DNA of 64,000 nucleotides, taken from the NCBI GenBank assembly GCA_963841845.1, contig CAWJEG010000013.1, positions 310,001 through 374,000 of the forward strand. Direction: 5' to 3'. This document shows, in pieces, positions 1-7,294 of this stretch. Below the pieces are notes generated by a model. The model saw only the letters and a list, made by a program, of their open reading frames with translations, ran no database searches and was not told where the DNA came from. This DNA is from CAVVGZ01 sp963841845. GTDB taxonomy: Bacteria > Chloroflexota > Anaerolineae > Anaerolineales > Anaerolineaceae. The translations under genes and the position numbers were made by a program. How positions within the stretch are numbered: the stretch's first letter is position 1; each line of letters begins with the position of its first letter.

Positions 1-876
1 TTCGTCAATTTTTATCCGAATTTCTGAGATCTCTCGTGTCCAGACATCCCCCTCCCCAAGTTCATTCTGAATGGCTTTCATCTGCTCACGCAGATAAAAT
101 TCTCTTTGGCTCCGATCTACCTCGCTTTGTACCCGTGTTTGAATTTCATCTTCCAGTTGTAATACATCTAATTCTTGTGCCAAAAGCCAGTTGATTCTTT
201 TCAAGCGTTTCAGAGGATCGATAAGAGTCAGTAAATCTTGTCGTTCCGAGAATGGCATTGAAATTGCCGTCGCCACCATATCGGCAAGCCACCCTGGTTC
301 ATTGATGTTGATTGCGAACAAGTGGGCTTCTTCGGGTAAACTACGATCCAAGGAAACGCATTTTTCAAATAAATCACGAGTTGTTCGCATTAGAGCATCA
401 ACATGACGGTCAATTTTCGATGCATGTTCAATTGGCTTGACCCTTACCCTGAAATAGGGTTCTTCCTGTGTATACTCTATTACATCTACCCTTTTCCTAC
501 CTTGAACCAATACGGAATTATTTCCATCTGGCATATTGAGCAGTTTACCAACTGCAATCTCAACACCAATAGGAAGGAAATCTTCAGGAGCAGGTTCATC
601 TTGCTTGGGATTTCGCTGTACTAATGCAATCATTGTCTGACCAAGATTCTGTGCATTAATAATTGCATTTAGATTTTCCCCGGGAGTAATAAAAATTGGA
701 GAAACCATTCGTGGATAGATAACAATATCGCGAAGAACCAGAACAGGACGCTCAAGGGCACCTTCTTCATCTACAATCCCGTCTGGAATACGATAAAGTT
801 CTTCAGTCCGCTGATGTAATGCAGAAGGAAGCTCTTCCATTTCTTCGTTGTCCGGAAACCACTCGTCCATTCTCAT
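1..876 (-). CDS. lon: Lon ATP-dependent protease, N-terminal part (runs off the window)
   Basis: An uninterrupted minus-strand frame runs from an ATG at 876 to the window edge and gives 292 residues. It begins MRMDEWFPDNEEMEELPSAL, an acidic leader. Then comes the Lon substrate-binding (PUA-like) domain, with a strand reading RPVLVLRDIVIYPRMVSPIF and later VLVQGRKRVDVIEYTQEEPYF. The helical linker follows, containing YLREQMKAIQNELGE, a hallmark of bacterial Lon. The AAA+ and serine/lysine protease domains lie outside the window. Lon degrades misfolded and regulatory proteins in the cytoplasm. A GGAAGG-like site lies about 14 bases upstream of the ATG; a second in-frame ATG is at 870. The family assignment is firm; only the exact start is uncertain. 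Confidence 0.93.
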   Translation of the reverse strand, partial: MRMDEWFPDNEEMEELPSALHQRTEELYRIPDGIVDEEGALERPVLVLRDIVIYPRMVSPIFITPGENLNAIINAQNLGQTMIALVQRNPKQDEPAPEDFLPIGVEIAVGKLLNMPDGNNSVLVQGRKRVDVIEYTQEEPYFRVRVKPIEHASKIDRHVDALMRTTRDLFEKCVSLDRSLPEEAHLFAININEPGWLADMVATAISMPFSERQDLLTLIDPLKRLKRINWLLAQELDVLQLEDEIQTRVQSEVDRSQREFYLREQMKAIQNELGEGDVWTREISEIRIKIDE

Positions 877-914
877 AACTAATCCCTATGTTTCCTTCCA
901 TGTTATAAACATTT

Positions 915-2291
915 TCATTTTAAAGCTGAATTTCTCCAAACTTCTCTTGCTGCTGCAGCAACAAATAGGCTTCCAGCAACGACTACAGCATATTCCATAC
1001 CTGCCATGTTTATTGCATATTTGAACGCCTCTTCGAGTGGAGTACTTGCTATAGCAGGCGTTCCATGGGGTTGAGCAAGTTCTAATATATTTTGAGCTTC
1101 CATAGCTCGAGGGTGGTTGGACTGGGTAGCAATTAATTTGCTGACACGTGGAAGTAAATCTTTAAACATTCCGCCAACATCCTTATCCTCAGACGCTCCG
1201 AAAACAAGGATAACCGGATACCCGGGAATATAATCATCAATCGCCAGGCGAAGTTTTAATGCAGAATCCTGGTTTTGGGCACCATCAATAATTACTGGCG
1301 GCTTCTTTCGAAGGATTTCAAACCGAGCAGGCCACTCCACGTTATTAAAACCATTGAGGATATCGCTTAGGCGGATTTTGAAACCATTTAAAATTAATTG
1401 TTCAACTACCGCATAGGCCGTCGCTGCGTTTTCAACTTGATGATATCCCAATAATGGGATGGTTATACGCAAAGGTTCCCAGTCATGCATACCCCCCGAA
1501 TTAATATATCGATTCACCATCTCTTGTTCATTGGAATTCCATAATAATAAGGATTGTCCTTCAAGGGAGTGTACCGATGGTGCGTATAAAACATCCTTTC
1601 CAACAACAGTAATCGGGGCATTTCGTTTACTGGCAACCTCCTCAATTACTTGCCTGGCTTCCCTGTTCTGGGGTGCTATAACAACCGGTTTGCCAGGTTT
1701 TATTATTCCAGCTTTTTCAAAAGCAATTTGTGTGAGCGTATCACCTAAAATATGTGTATGGTCATATGAGATGGATGTAATCACAGAAATTAATGGATTT
1801 ACCATATTGGTGGCATCTAACCTGCCGCCCATTCCTACTTCAATTACAGCAATATCAATACTTTGTCTGGAAAAATAGAGGAATCCCAGGGCTGTTGAAA
1901 GTTCGAATGTTGTTAATTCAGCTATATTATCAACAAACGGTTTAATTTCTTCAACAAGATTCGCAAGTTCATCCTGTGGAATATTCTCCCTGTTAACCTG
2001 AATCCTCTCACAAAAATCCTCCAGGTGTGGGGATATATAAAGTCCTACCCTATATCCCGCCTGTATTAATATACTGACAATCATTGCAGAAGTTGACCCT
2101 TTTCCTCTCGTGCCAGCCACATGAACCACCGGATATTTCTGGTGTGGATTCCCAATACTCTTTAATAATTCTTCCATCCTCAACAAATCAAATTTTTCGG
2201 GAGAATACCGGAATTTTTTTGTCAGGCTGTAATCAATAAAACTATATAAATAATCTAGTGCATTCTGATACCGGTTTATGCTGGATTCCAT
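915..2291 (-). CDS. folC: Bifunctional folylpolyglutamate synthase / dihydrofolate synthase
   Basis: The product (458 aa) adds glutamate to folates and, in bacteria, also makes dihydrofolate from dihydropteroate. The Mur-ligase P-loop is visible near residue 60 as VAGTRGKGSTSA (usually GTNGKGS). Next come the ligase signature EVGMGGRLDATN around residue 155 and SYDHTHILGDT, which carries the conserved His. The C-terminal ligase domain has the substrate motif IIDGAQNQDSALKL (usually DGAHN). The length fits the family (about 420-460 aa). The start ATG is preceded by AGGAAAAT. The gene is divergent from the DUF503 gene, so the 120 bp between them probably hold both promoters. Confidence 0.95.
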   Translation of the reverse strand: MESSINRYQNALDYLYSFIDYSLTKKFRYSPEKFDLLRMEELLKSIGNPHQKYPVVHVAGTRGKGSTSAMIVSILIQAGYRVGLYISPHLEDFCERIQVNRENIPQDELANLVEEIKPFVDNIAELTTFELSTALGFLYFSRQSIDIAVIEVGMGGRLDATNMVNPLISVITSISYDHTHILGDTLTQIAFEKAGIIKPGKPVVIAPQNREARQVIEEVASKRNAPITVVGKDVLYAPSVHSLEGQSLLLWNSNEQEMVNRYINSGGMHDWEPLRITIPLLGYHQVENAATAYAVVEQLILNGFKIRLSDILNGFNNVEWPARFEILRKKPPVIIDGAQNQDSALKLRLAIDDYIPGYPVILVFGASEDKDVGGMFKDLLPRVSKLIATQSNHPRAMEAQNILELAQPHGTPAIASTPLEEAFKYAINMAGMEYAVVVAGSLFVAAAAREVWRNSALK

Positions 2292-2411
2292 TTTATTTTC
2301 CTGATAATTTGAATTGAATTGTAAACGTCGGCATTAAGAATTGCAAGTAGATGGAAATATTGCCAACTTTCGTTTATCATTTGTAATAATCTGGTTGGAG
2401 GTGGTTTAAAC

Positions 2412-2696
2412 ATGAACCTTGGAGTTATGCAGCTCCACTTAAAAATACCTGGCTGCAAGTCACTCAAAGAAAAAAGGGGGCATTTGAAGCCTTATCTAGC
2501 CAGGATTCATCGCCAATTTAATGTTTCTATCGCTGAGGTCGGATTAAATGACCAATGGCAGGAATCTTTAGTCGCGGTTGCCCTTGTAAGTAACAACCAG
2601 GAATATACAAACCATATCCTGGATAAATTGATTGATTTTACAGAAAATAACAATTTTGACATTGAAATAATAGACCAAAAAATTGAGTTGTTATAA
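2412..2696 (+). CDS. DUF503 family protein (YlxP-like)
   Basis: This 94-residue protein matches the DUF503/YlxP family by its pattern: an N-terminal strand MNLGVMQLHLKIPGCKSLKEKR, then KPYLARIHRQFNVSIAEVGLNDQWQ, then a C-terminal hydrophobic strand. The family has no settled biochemical role; members often sit beside rbfA and nusA in Firmicutes. A very strong ribosome-binding site (GGAGGTGG, 7 bases before the ATG) supports the start. It is followed 19 bases later by the dehydrogenase gene, probably in one transcript. Confidence 0.88.
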   Translation: MNLGVMQLHLKIPGCKSLKEKRGHLKPYLARIHRQFNVSIAEVGLNDQWQESLVAVALVSNNQEYTNHILDKLIDFTENNNFDIEIIDQKIELL

Positions 2697-2715
2697 ACAG
2701 CCAAGGAATGAGCCG

Positions 2716-3508
2716 ATGAATTTGGAACTTGATGGGAAAGTAGCATTAGTTACCGGTGCCAGCCGGGGTTTAGGTTTTGCAACTGCTCTAAGACTTGCAC
2801 AGGAAGGGGCTGATGTGGCGATTAACAGCCGTTCTGTTGATCATTTATTGAGTTCAAAGGAGATAATCGAAAAACAAACAAATAAAAAAGTATTCACATT
2901 TGCCGGAGATATCGCCAATTGCGCAGACCCCTAAATTATTAATAGAAGCAGTAATTGCGGAATTTAATCACCTGGATATCCTGATAACAAATGCTGGGGG
3001 GCCTCCATCTGGTAAGTTTGAGGATTTTGATGACGCATCCTGGCAAAATGCGGTTGAGTTGTCTTTCCTCAGTCATGTACGCCTGATTCGTGAAGCACTT
3101 CCCTACCTGAGAGAGTCCAAATGGGCCAGTGTCCTGAGTATTACATCAATTTCTGTAAAACAACCAATGGAAAACCTAATACTATCTAACAGCATTCGCC
3201 TGGCAACAATTGGTCTGGTAAAATCACTGGCTTTGGAATTAGGAAAAGAGGGTATCCGCTTTAATTCTATCCTGCCATCCTCTACGGACACGGAAAGGAT
3301 AAAAGAACTTACACAAAACCGGATGATAATAAATTCATCCTCAATTGAGGAAGAGTATCAAAAACTCACCCGCAGTAGCGTTTTGGGTCGCATCGCACGA
3401 CCAGAAGAATTTGCCAACGTGGCTGTATTCCTTGTATCACCAGCAGCCTCGTTTCTTACCGGAGTGATGATGCCATTTGACGGGGGTAGTTATAAAGGTA
3501 CACTCTAA
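2716..3508 (+). CDS. Short-chain dehydrogenase/reductase lacking the usual Tyr/Lys; frameshifted at about 2930
   Basis: The start ATG (2716) encodes a Rossmann fold with the cofactor motif TGASRGLG and then DILITNAGGPPSG (NAGG replaces NNAG). The reading frame breaks at the CCCC run at 2928-2931, where GAC CCC is followed by TAA. Skipping one base rejoins ...NCADP to KLLIEAVIAEFNHLDIL and gives an intact protein of 263 aa, normal for the family. The catalytic YxxxK of classical SDRs is absent: the aligned stretch reads NLILSNSIRLATIGL, so Tyr is replaced by Leu and Lys by Arg. This resembles the BKR-like SDR subgroup without the canonical tetrad. Substrate and activity are unknown. The C-terminus ITSIS...PFDGGSYKGTL is typical. 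Confidence 0.85.
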
Positions 3509-3543
3509 TATAATTCATTAAATTTGGATATTTATTGGTTGGC

Positions 3544-5424
3544 ATGGAGCCTATATTGATTTCTTCGAATGAAATAAAACAACAACTTGAACGAGTACTT
3601 CTTACTGTTCAAAAGCCAGGACGGTATGTCGGGGGAGAGTTAAACCAGGTTAATAAGGATTGGAATGAAGTAAAAACGCATATCGCACTCGTTTTCCCGG
3701 ATATTTATGATATTGGTTTACCAAACCTGGGATTGGCGATATTCTATGATATTTTAAACAAACGTGATGATGTCTTCGCAGAAAGAGCCTTTGCTCCTTG
3801 GTTGGATATGGAAATAATGATGAGGAAACAGGAAATCCCCCTCTACTCATTGGAGAGCAAGACACCTCTCTTGAATTTTGATCTTGTGGCATTTTCAATT
3901 CCATATGAGTCTTTGTACACCAATGTATTGAACATCATGGATTTGGCCAAAATCCCCATTTTTTCTGCAGATAGAAACCTGAATCATCCATTAATCATTG
4001 CGGGCGGACATGCCATGTTTAATCCGGAGCCAATGGCTCCCTTCTTAGACGCAATTTTCATTGGGGAGGGTGATGAGGCAATCGAAGAAACTGTGGATGT
4101 TTTCCAATTCTGGAAAGGAAAAAGCGCTCCACGTGAGCAATTATTAAGGGATCTGGCGTCAATTCCTGGAATGTACATTCCATCTTTTTATAATGTGGTT
4201 TATCAGATGGATGGGACGATCAGAAAAATTAACCCGATAGATCCCGACCTTCCCGGGGTAATTAAGAAAAGAATTGTTGCCAATCTGCCTTACCCGCCTA
4301 CTCATTTCATCGTCCCTTCAATTGATGTGATCCATAACAGAGTCCCAATAGAAATTATGCGTGGTTGTACCCGTGGCTGCCGCTTTTGTCATGCAGGTAT
4401 GATAAACCGCCCAGTCCGGGAGCGTCCGGTTCACGATATTGTTAATTCTATACGGGATGCCCTGCAAAATACCGGCTATGAAGAGGTAGCGTTATTGTCT
4501 TTATCCTCATCTGATTATAGTCAGATAGTTGATCTTGTAGACCTGATAAAAAAAGAATTTATTGACGAAAATTTATTTGTATCGCTTCCGTCCTTACGAA
4601 TTGAGTCACTATCTGTTGATATCCTGGATAAATTTAAAGATCAACGCCAGAACAGCTTCACGTTAGCACCGGAAGCCGCCACAGACCACATACGCAACAT
4701 AATAAATAAACCTATCTCAACAAACCAGTTAATGGATACTGTTCGAACCATTTACCTGCGGGGTTGGACAAATATAAAGCTGTATTTCATGATCGGTCAG
4801 CCCGGGGAAACAATCGAGGATGTCCGTGCCATTATTGAGTTGAGCAAATCCATTCTCACTGAGGGCAAACGCATTGTTGGGAACAGAGTAAGACTTAATT
4901 TAGGAATTGGAACATTTGTGCCAAAACCCCACACGCCGTTTCAATGGGTTTCCCTGGATACCAGGGATAATATAATCGAAAAACAAACAATGCTAAAGAA
5001 TGAACTACGAAAATTGGGTATAAAAGTGTCCTGGGCTGATTATGAGAATACCATGTTAGAAGCATTTTTATCTAGAGGAGACCGAAAAATAGCAGAAGTT
5101 ATATATACAGCCTGGAAAAATGGGGCGAAATTTGATGCATGGAATGATCAATTCAATTTTAGTATTTGGTCAGACGCATTAGACAAACACGAAATTGACC
5201 CTTATTTTTATACACATCGCCAGCGAAACCTTGATGAGATATTCCCATGGGATCATATCAGCATTCTTGTAAAAAAAATCCACCTTAAGCATGAATACCA
5301 GAAAAGCCTTCGGGGGGAGACAACAGATGACTGCCGCAATGGTTGTTATGCCTGCGGTGTTCTACCCGAGTTATCAAGCCTTACAAGGCAAAAAGATGTG
5401 AAGGGTTGGAAATGTCCCGATTAA
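3544..5424 (+). CDS. B12-binding-domain radical SAM protein, TIGR03960 family
   Basis: This is a 626-residue member of the TIGR03960 radical-SAM family. The N-terminal half is the cobalamin-binding-like fold, beginning after VQKPGRYVGGELNQVNK and followed by FPDIYDIGLPNLGLAIFYDIL. The radical-SAM cluster motif is MRGCTRGCRFCHAGM (CxxxCxxC) near residue 275. A C-terminal Cys-rich tail (CRNGCYACG) could bind another metal centre. It is almost always paired with the DUF2344 gene that follows, as here (40-base gap); the pair is thought to act on RNA or on a translation-related target, but the reaction is not established. A TTG at 3535 is an alternative start; neither start has a convincing ribosome-binding site. 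Confidence 0.88.
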   Translation: MEPILISSNEIKQQLERVLLTVQKPGRYVGGELNQVNKDWNEVKTHIALVFPDIYDIGLPNLGLAIFYDILNKRDDVFAERAFAPWLDMEIMMRKQEIPLYSLESKTPLLNFDLVAFSIPYESLYTNVLNIMDLAKIPIFSADRNLNHPLIIAGGHAMFNPEPMAPFLDAIFIGEGDEAIEETVDVFQFWKGKSAPREQLLRDLASIPGMYIPSFYNVVYQMDGTIRKINPIDPDLPGVIKKRIVANLPYPPTHFIVPSIDVIHNRVPIEIMRGCTRGCRFCHAGMINRPVRERPVHDIVNSIRDALQNTGYEEVALLSLSSSDYSQIVDLVDLIKKEFIDENLFVSLPSLRIESLSVDILDKFKDQRQNSFTLAPEAATDHIRNIINKPISTNQLMDTVRTIYLRGWTNIKLYFMIGQPGETIEDVRAIIELSKSILTEGKRIVGNRVRLNLGIGTFVPKPHTPFQWVSLDTRDNIIEKQTMLKNELRKLGIKVSWADYENTMLEAFLSRGDRKIAEVIYTAWKNGAKFDAWNDQFNFSIWSDALDKHEIDPYFYTHRQRNLDEIFPWDHISILVKKIHLKHEYQKSLRGETTDDCRNGCYACGVLPELSSLTRQKDVKGWKCPD

Positions 5425-5464
5425 TTGAAATATTAAAAATCCACTATTGAAATTTATAAAACCT

Positions 5465-6109
5465 ATGGACCGAATTCGGATTTATTATGAAAAAGGTGAA
5501 GCCCTGCGTTATACGGGTCATCTTGATCTTCACAAAATTTGGGAAAGGTACCTGAGGCGGGCGAAACTTCCACTCGCTTATTCCCAGGGATTTCATCCTC
5601 AACCAAGAATCAATCAGGCGTTACCGTTGCCTCTCGGGATTACCAGCCTGGCTGAAATAATTGAAATTTGGTTAGAAAATAACGGGGATCTGGACCTTAT
5701 TGAAAAGAAACTGAAAAATACTGAACAACCGGGAATTGAAATTCTTAAGTTGGAAATAATCGATCCGTCTTTGCCCAAAATACAAAATATGATTATCGGA
5801 GCTGAATACCGGGTTACTCTCTTAGATCCAATCGCTGCGGAGGATTTAATTCGTAATATCGATAGGTTATTGTTAAAAGAGACAGCATTTAGAGAAAAAA
5901 GGGGGAAAGCCTACAATCTTCGTCCACTCCTCCAGGAACTTTATCTAATGCAAAGGGAGGGTAACAATTCTTATACTGGGGAGATTTTTATGAGCTTACT
6001 TGCCTTACCGGGGGCTACAGGCCGACCTGACGAAGTACTATACGAGTTAGAAATTGATCCAAATAACGCAAGGATCACAAGGACAAAATTACTTTTTCAG
6101 CCTTCATAA
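5465..6109 (+). CDS. TIGR03936 / DUF2344 radical-SAM-linked protein
   Basis: The product (214 aa from the ATG at 5465) has the family signature near its N-terminus: MDRIRIYYEKGEALRYTGHL, then LHKIWERYLRRAKLPLAYSQ and GFHPQPRINQALPLPLGI. These proteins accompany TIGR03960 radical-SAM proteins, either as a separate gene or fused to them. Their location immediately after 3544-5424 supports a shared function, probably in RNA modification; this is inferred from context only. A TTG at 5447 would add six residues, but the MDRIRI start matches where family members begin. Confidence 0.85.
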   Translation: MDRIRIYYEKGEALRYTGHLDLHKIWERYLRRAKLPLAYSQGFHPQPRINQALPLPLGITSLAEIIEIWLENNGDLDLIEKKLKNTEQPGIEILKLEIIDPSLPKIQNMIIGAEYRVTLLDPIAAEDLIRNIDRLLLKETAFREKRGKAYNLRPLLQELYLMQREGNNSYTGEIFMSLLALPGATGRPDEVLYELEIDPNNARITRTKLLFQPS

Positions 6110-6173
6110 TACTTTTCTCTGCAATTCGTCTTAATTAGAAATTAGCTCAAACATCCAGCCGAATTCTACAACT

Positions 6174-6201
6174 TTGCAACAGGTTCTACTCATGGTAAAA
6201 T
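6174..6201 (+). promoter_or_regulatory. Sigma-70-type promoter of tRNA-Arg
   Basis: TTGCAA (6174-6179) and TAAAAT (6196-6201) are separated by 16 bases. The predicted start point lies just ahead of the tRNA at 6220. The boxes are close to consensus and the position is right for a monocistronic tRNA. Confidence 0.55.
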
Positions 6202-6219
6202 CTGATTCGCTTCAAGAAA

Positions 6220-6291
6220 GTCCCTGTAGCTCAGTGGATAGAGCGCTGGCCTCCGGAGCCAGAAGCGGGAGTTCGAGTCTCCCCAGGGACG
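6220..6291 (+). tRNA. tRNA-Arg (anticodon CCG)
   Basis: A complete cloverleaf can be folded by eye. The acceptor GTCCCTG pairs with CAGGGAC. The D stem is GCTC/GAGC, the anticodon stem CTGGC/GCCAG encloses the loop CTCCGGA (anticodon CCG), and the T stem GGGAG/CTCCC encloses TTCGAGT. The discriminator is G and no CCA is encoded. It reads the CGG arginine codon. It stands alone between two unrelated protein genes. Confidence 0.95.
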
Positions 6292-6507
6292 CTGGGATTT
6301 CTTTAGATTTTCAACGATATACATAAAATGAAAGAAATCGCAATTTAGAAAATCTATTATTATCGCACACCACTCCATATTTCCATTTTTTACACCATCG
6401 GAATAATAGCAAGTCATTATAAATTGTTTAGACAATATTAATAAATGTTTGATATGATAATTAATAATTGAATAACATAAGGTTTACAACAATTCGTGAG
6501 GTTGAAA

Positions 6508-7215
6508 ATGTATCCAATGGTTGGTGGTTATGGTTTATTTCTTTTATTCAGTTTGCCAGCTTTATTATTAGGGCTTTGGGCACAGTCAAAGGTTCGCTCT
6601 GCATTTAATAAATATTCCCGCATTCGTGTTTATACCGGAATGAGCGGGGCGGATATTGCTCGAAGAATCCTTGATCGAAATGGTCTCACACAAGTAAAAG
6701 TTGAACAGACCAAGGGGATGCTCAGCGATCATTATGACCCGCGTACCAAAACACTTCGATTAAGCCCGGAAGTTTTCAATGGGAATTCTGTTGCTGCTGC
6801 CGGGGTTGCCGCACACGAAGTCGGTCATGCCCTGCAGGATAAAAAGGGTTATTTCCCCTTGCAAGTCCGTTCTGCTATGGTTCCTACAGTACAAATTGGT
6901 AGCTGGCTTGGTCCAATCGTATTTATGGTTGGCTTATTAACGTCATCCTCAACAGGAACACAAATTGCATGGATAGGATTAATTCTATTTGGATTGACGG
7001 CGCTTTTCTCTTTAGTGACATTGCCTGTTGAATTTGATGCAACAAAGCAAGCCCAGGAGTGGTTGGTTACAACCGGTTCAATCCAGGTGAGTGAAATGCC
7101 CGGGGTAAAACAAGTCCTTGATGCAGCCGCACTTACCTACGTTGCAGCTGCAATTCAGGCAATTACCACTGTTTTATATTATGGATTTTTATTAATGGGA
7201 AGAAATCGGGATTAA
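6508..7215 (+). CDS. Membrane neutral zinc metallopeptidase (YugP-like, Zn_peptidase_2)
   Basis: This is a membrane protease of about 235 aa in the YugP/PF04298 family. An N-terminal hydrophobic segment (GYGLFLLFSLPALLLGLWA) is followed by a conserved helix-rich region. The zinc site is AAHEVGHALQD near residue 110 (HExxH). Two more transmembrane segments follow (PIVFMVGLL..., WIGLILFGLTALFSLVTL), and the motif PVEFDATKQA probably supplies the third zinc ligand. A GTG at 6496 is the longest start. The GAGG at 6498-6501 is a well-spaced ribosome-binding site for the ATG at 6508, which I prefer. The substrate is unknown. Confidence 0.87.
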   Translation: MYPMVGGYGLFLLFSLPALLLGLWAQSKVRSAFNKYSRIRVYTGMSGADIARRILDRNGLTQVKVEQTKGMLSDHYDPRTKTLRLSPEVFNGNSVAAAGVAAHEVGHALQDKKGYFPLQVRSAMVPTVQIGSWLGPIVFMVGLLTSSSTGTQIAWIGLILFGLTALFSLVTLPVEFDATKQAQEWLVTTGSIQVSEMPGVKQVLDAAALTYVAAAIQAITTVLYYGFLLMGRNRD

Positions 7216-7245
7216 TCGCTTATTCCCCATCCTTTCCTTCTTAAG

Positions 7246-7277
7246 CCTCCCAAGGTACTTGAATTTTGGGGGGTTTT
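7246..7277 (+). terminator. Rho-independent terminator after the zinc protease
   Basis: CCTCCCAA (7246-7253) pairs with TTGGGGGG (7266-7273), including one wobble pair, and TTTT follows directly. It lies 30 bases after the protease stop codon. Confidence 0.6.
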
Positions 7278-7294
7278 CTGTTATGAAATGATTA

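Noticed and set aside
6190..6435. Minus-strand open frame containing WGDSNSRFWLRRPALYPLSYR
   Set aside because: It is the antisense translation of tRNA-Arg. Such frames are a well-known annotation artefact.
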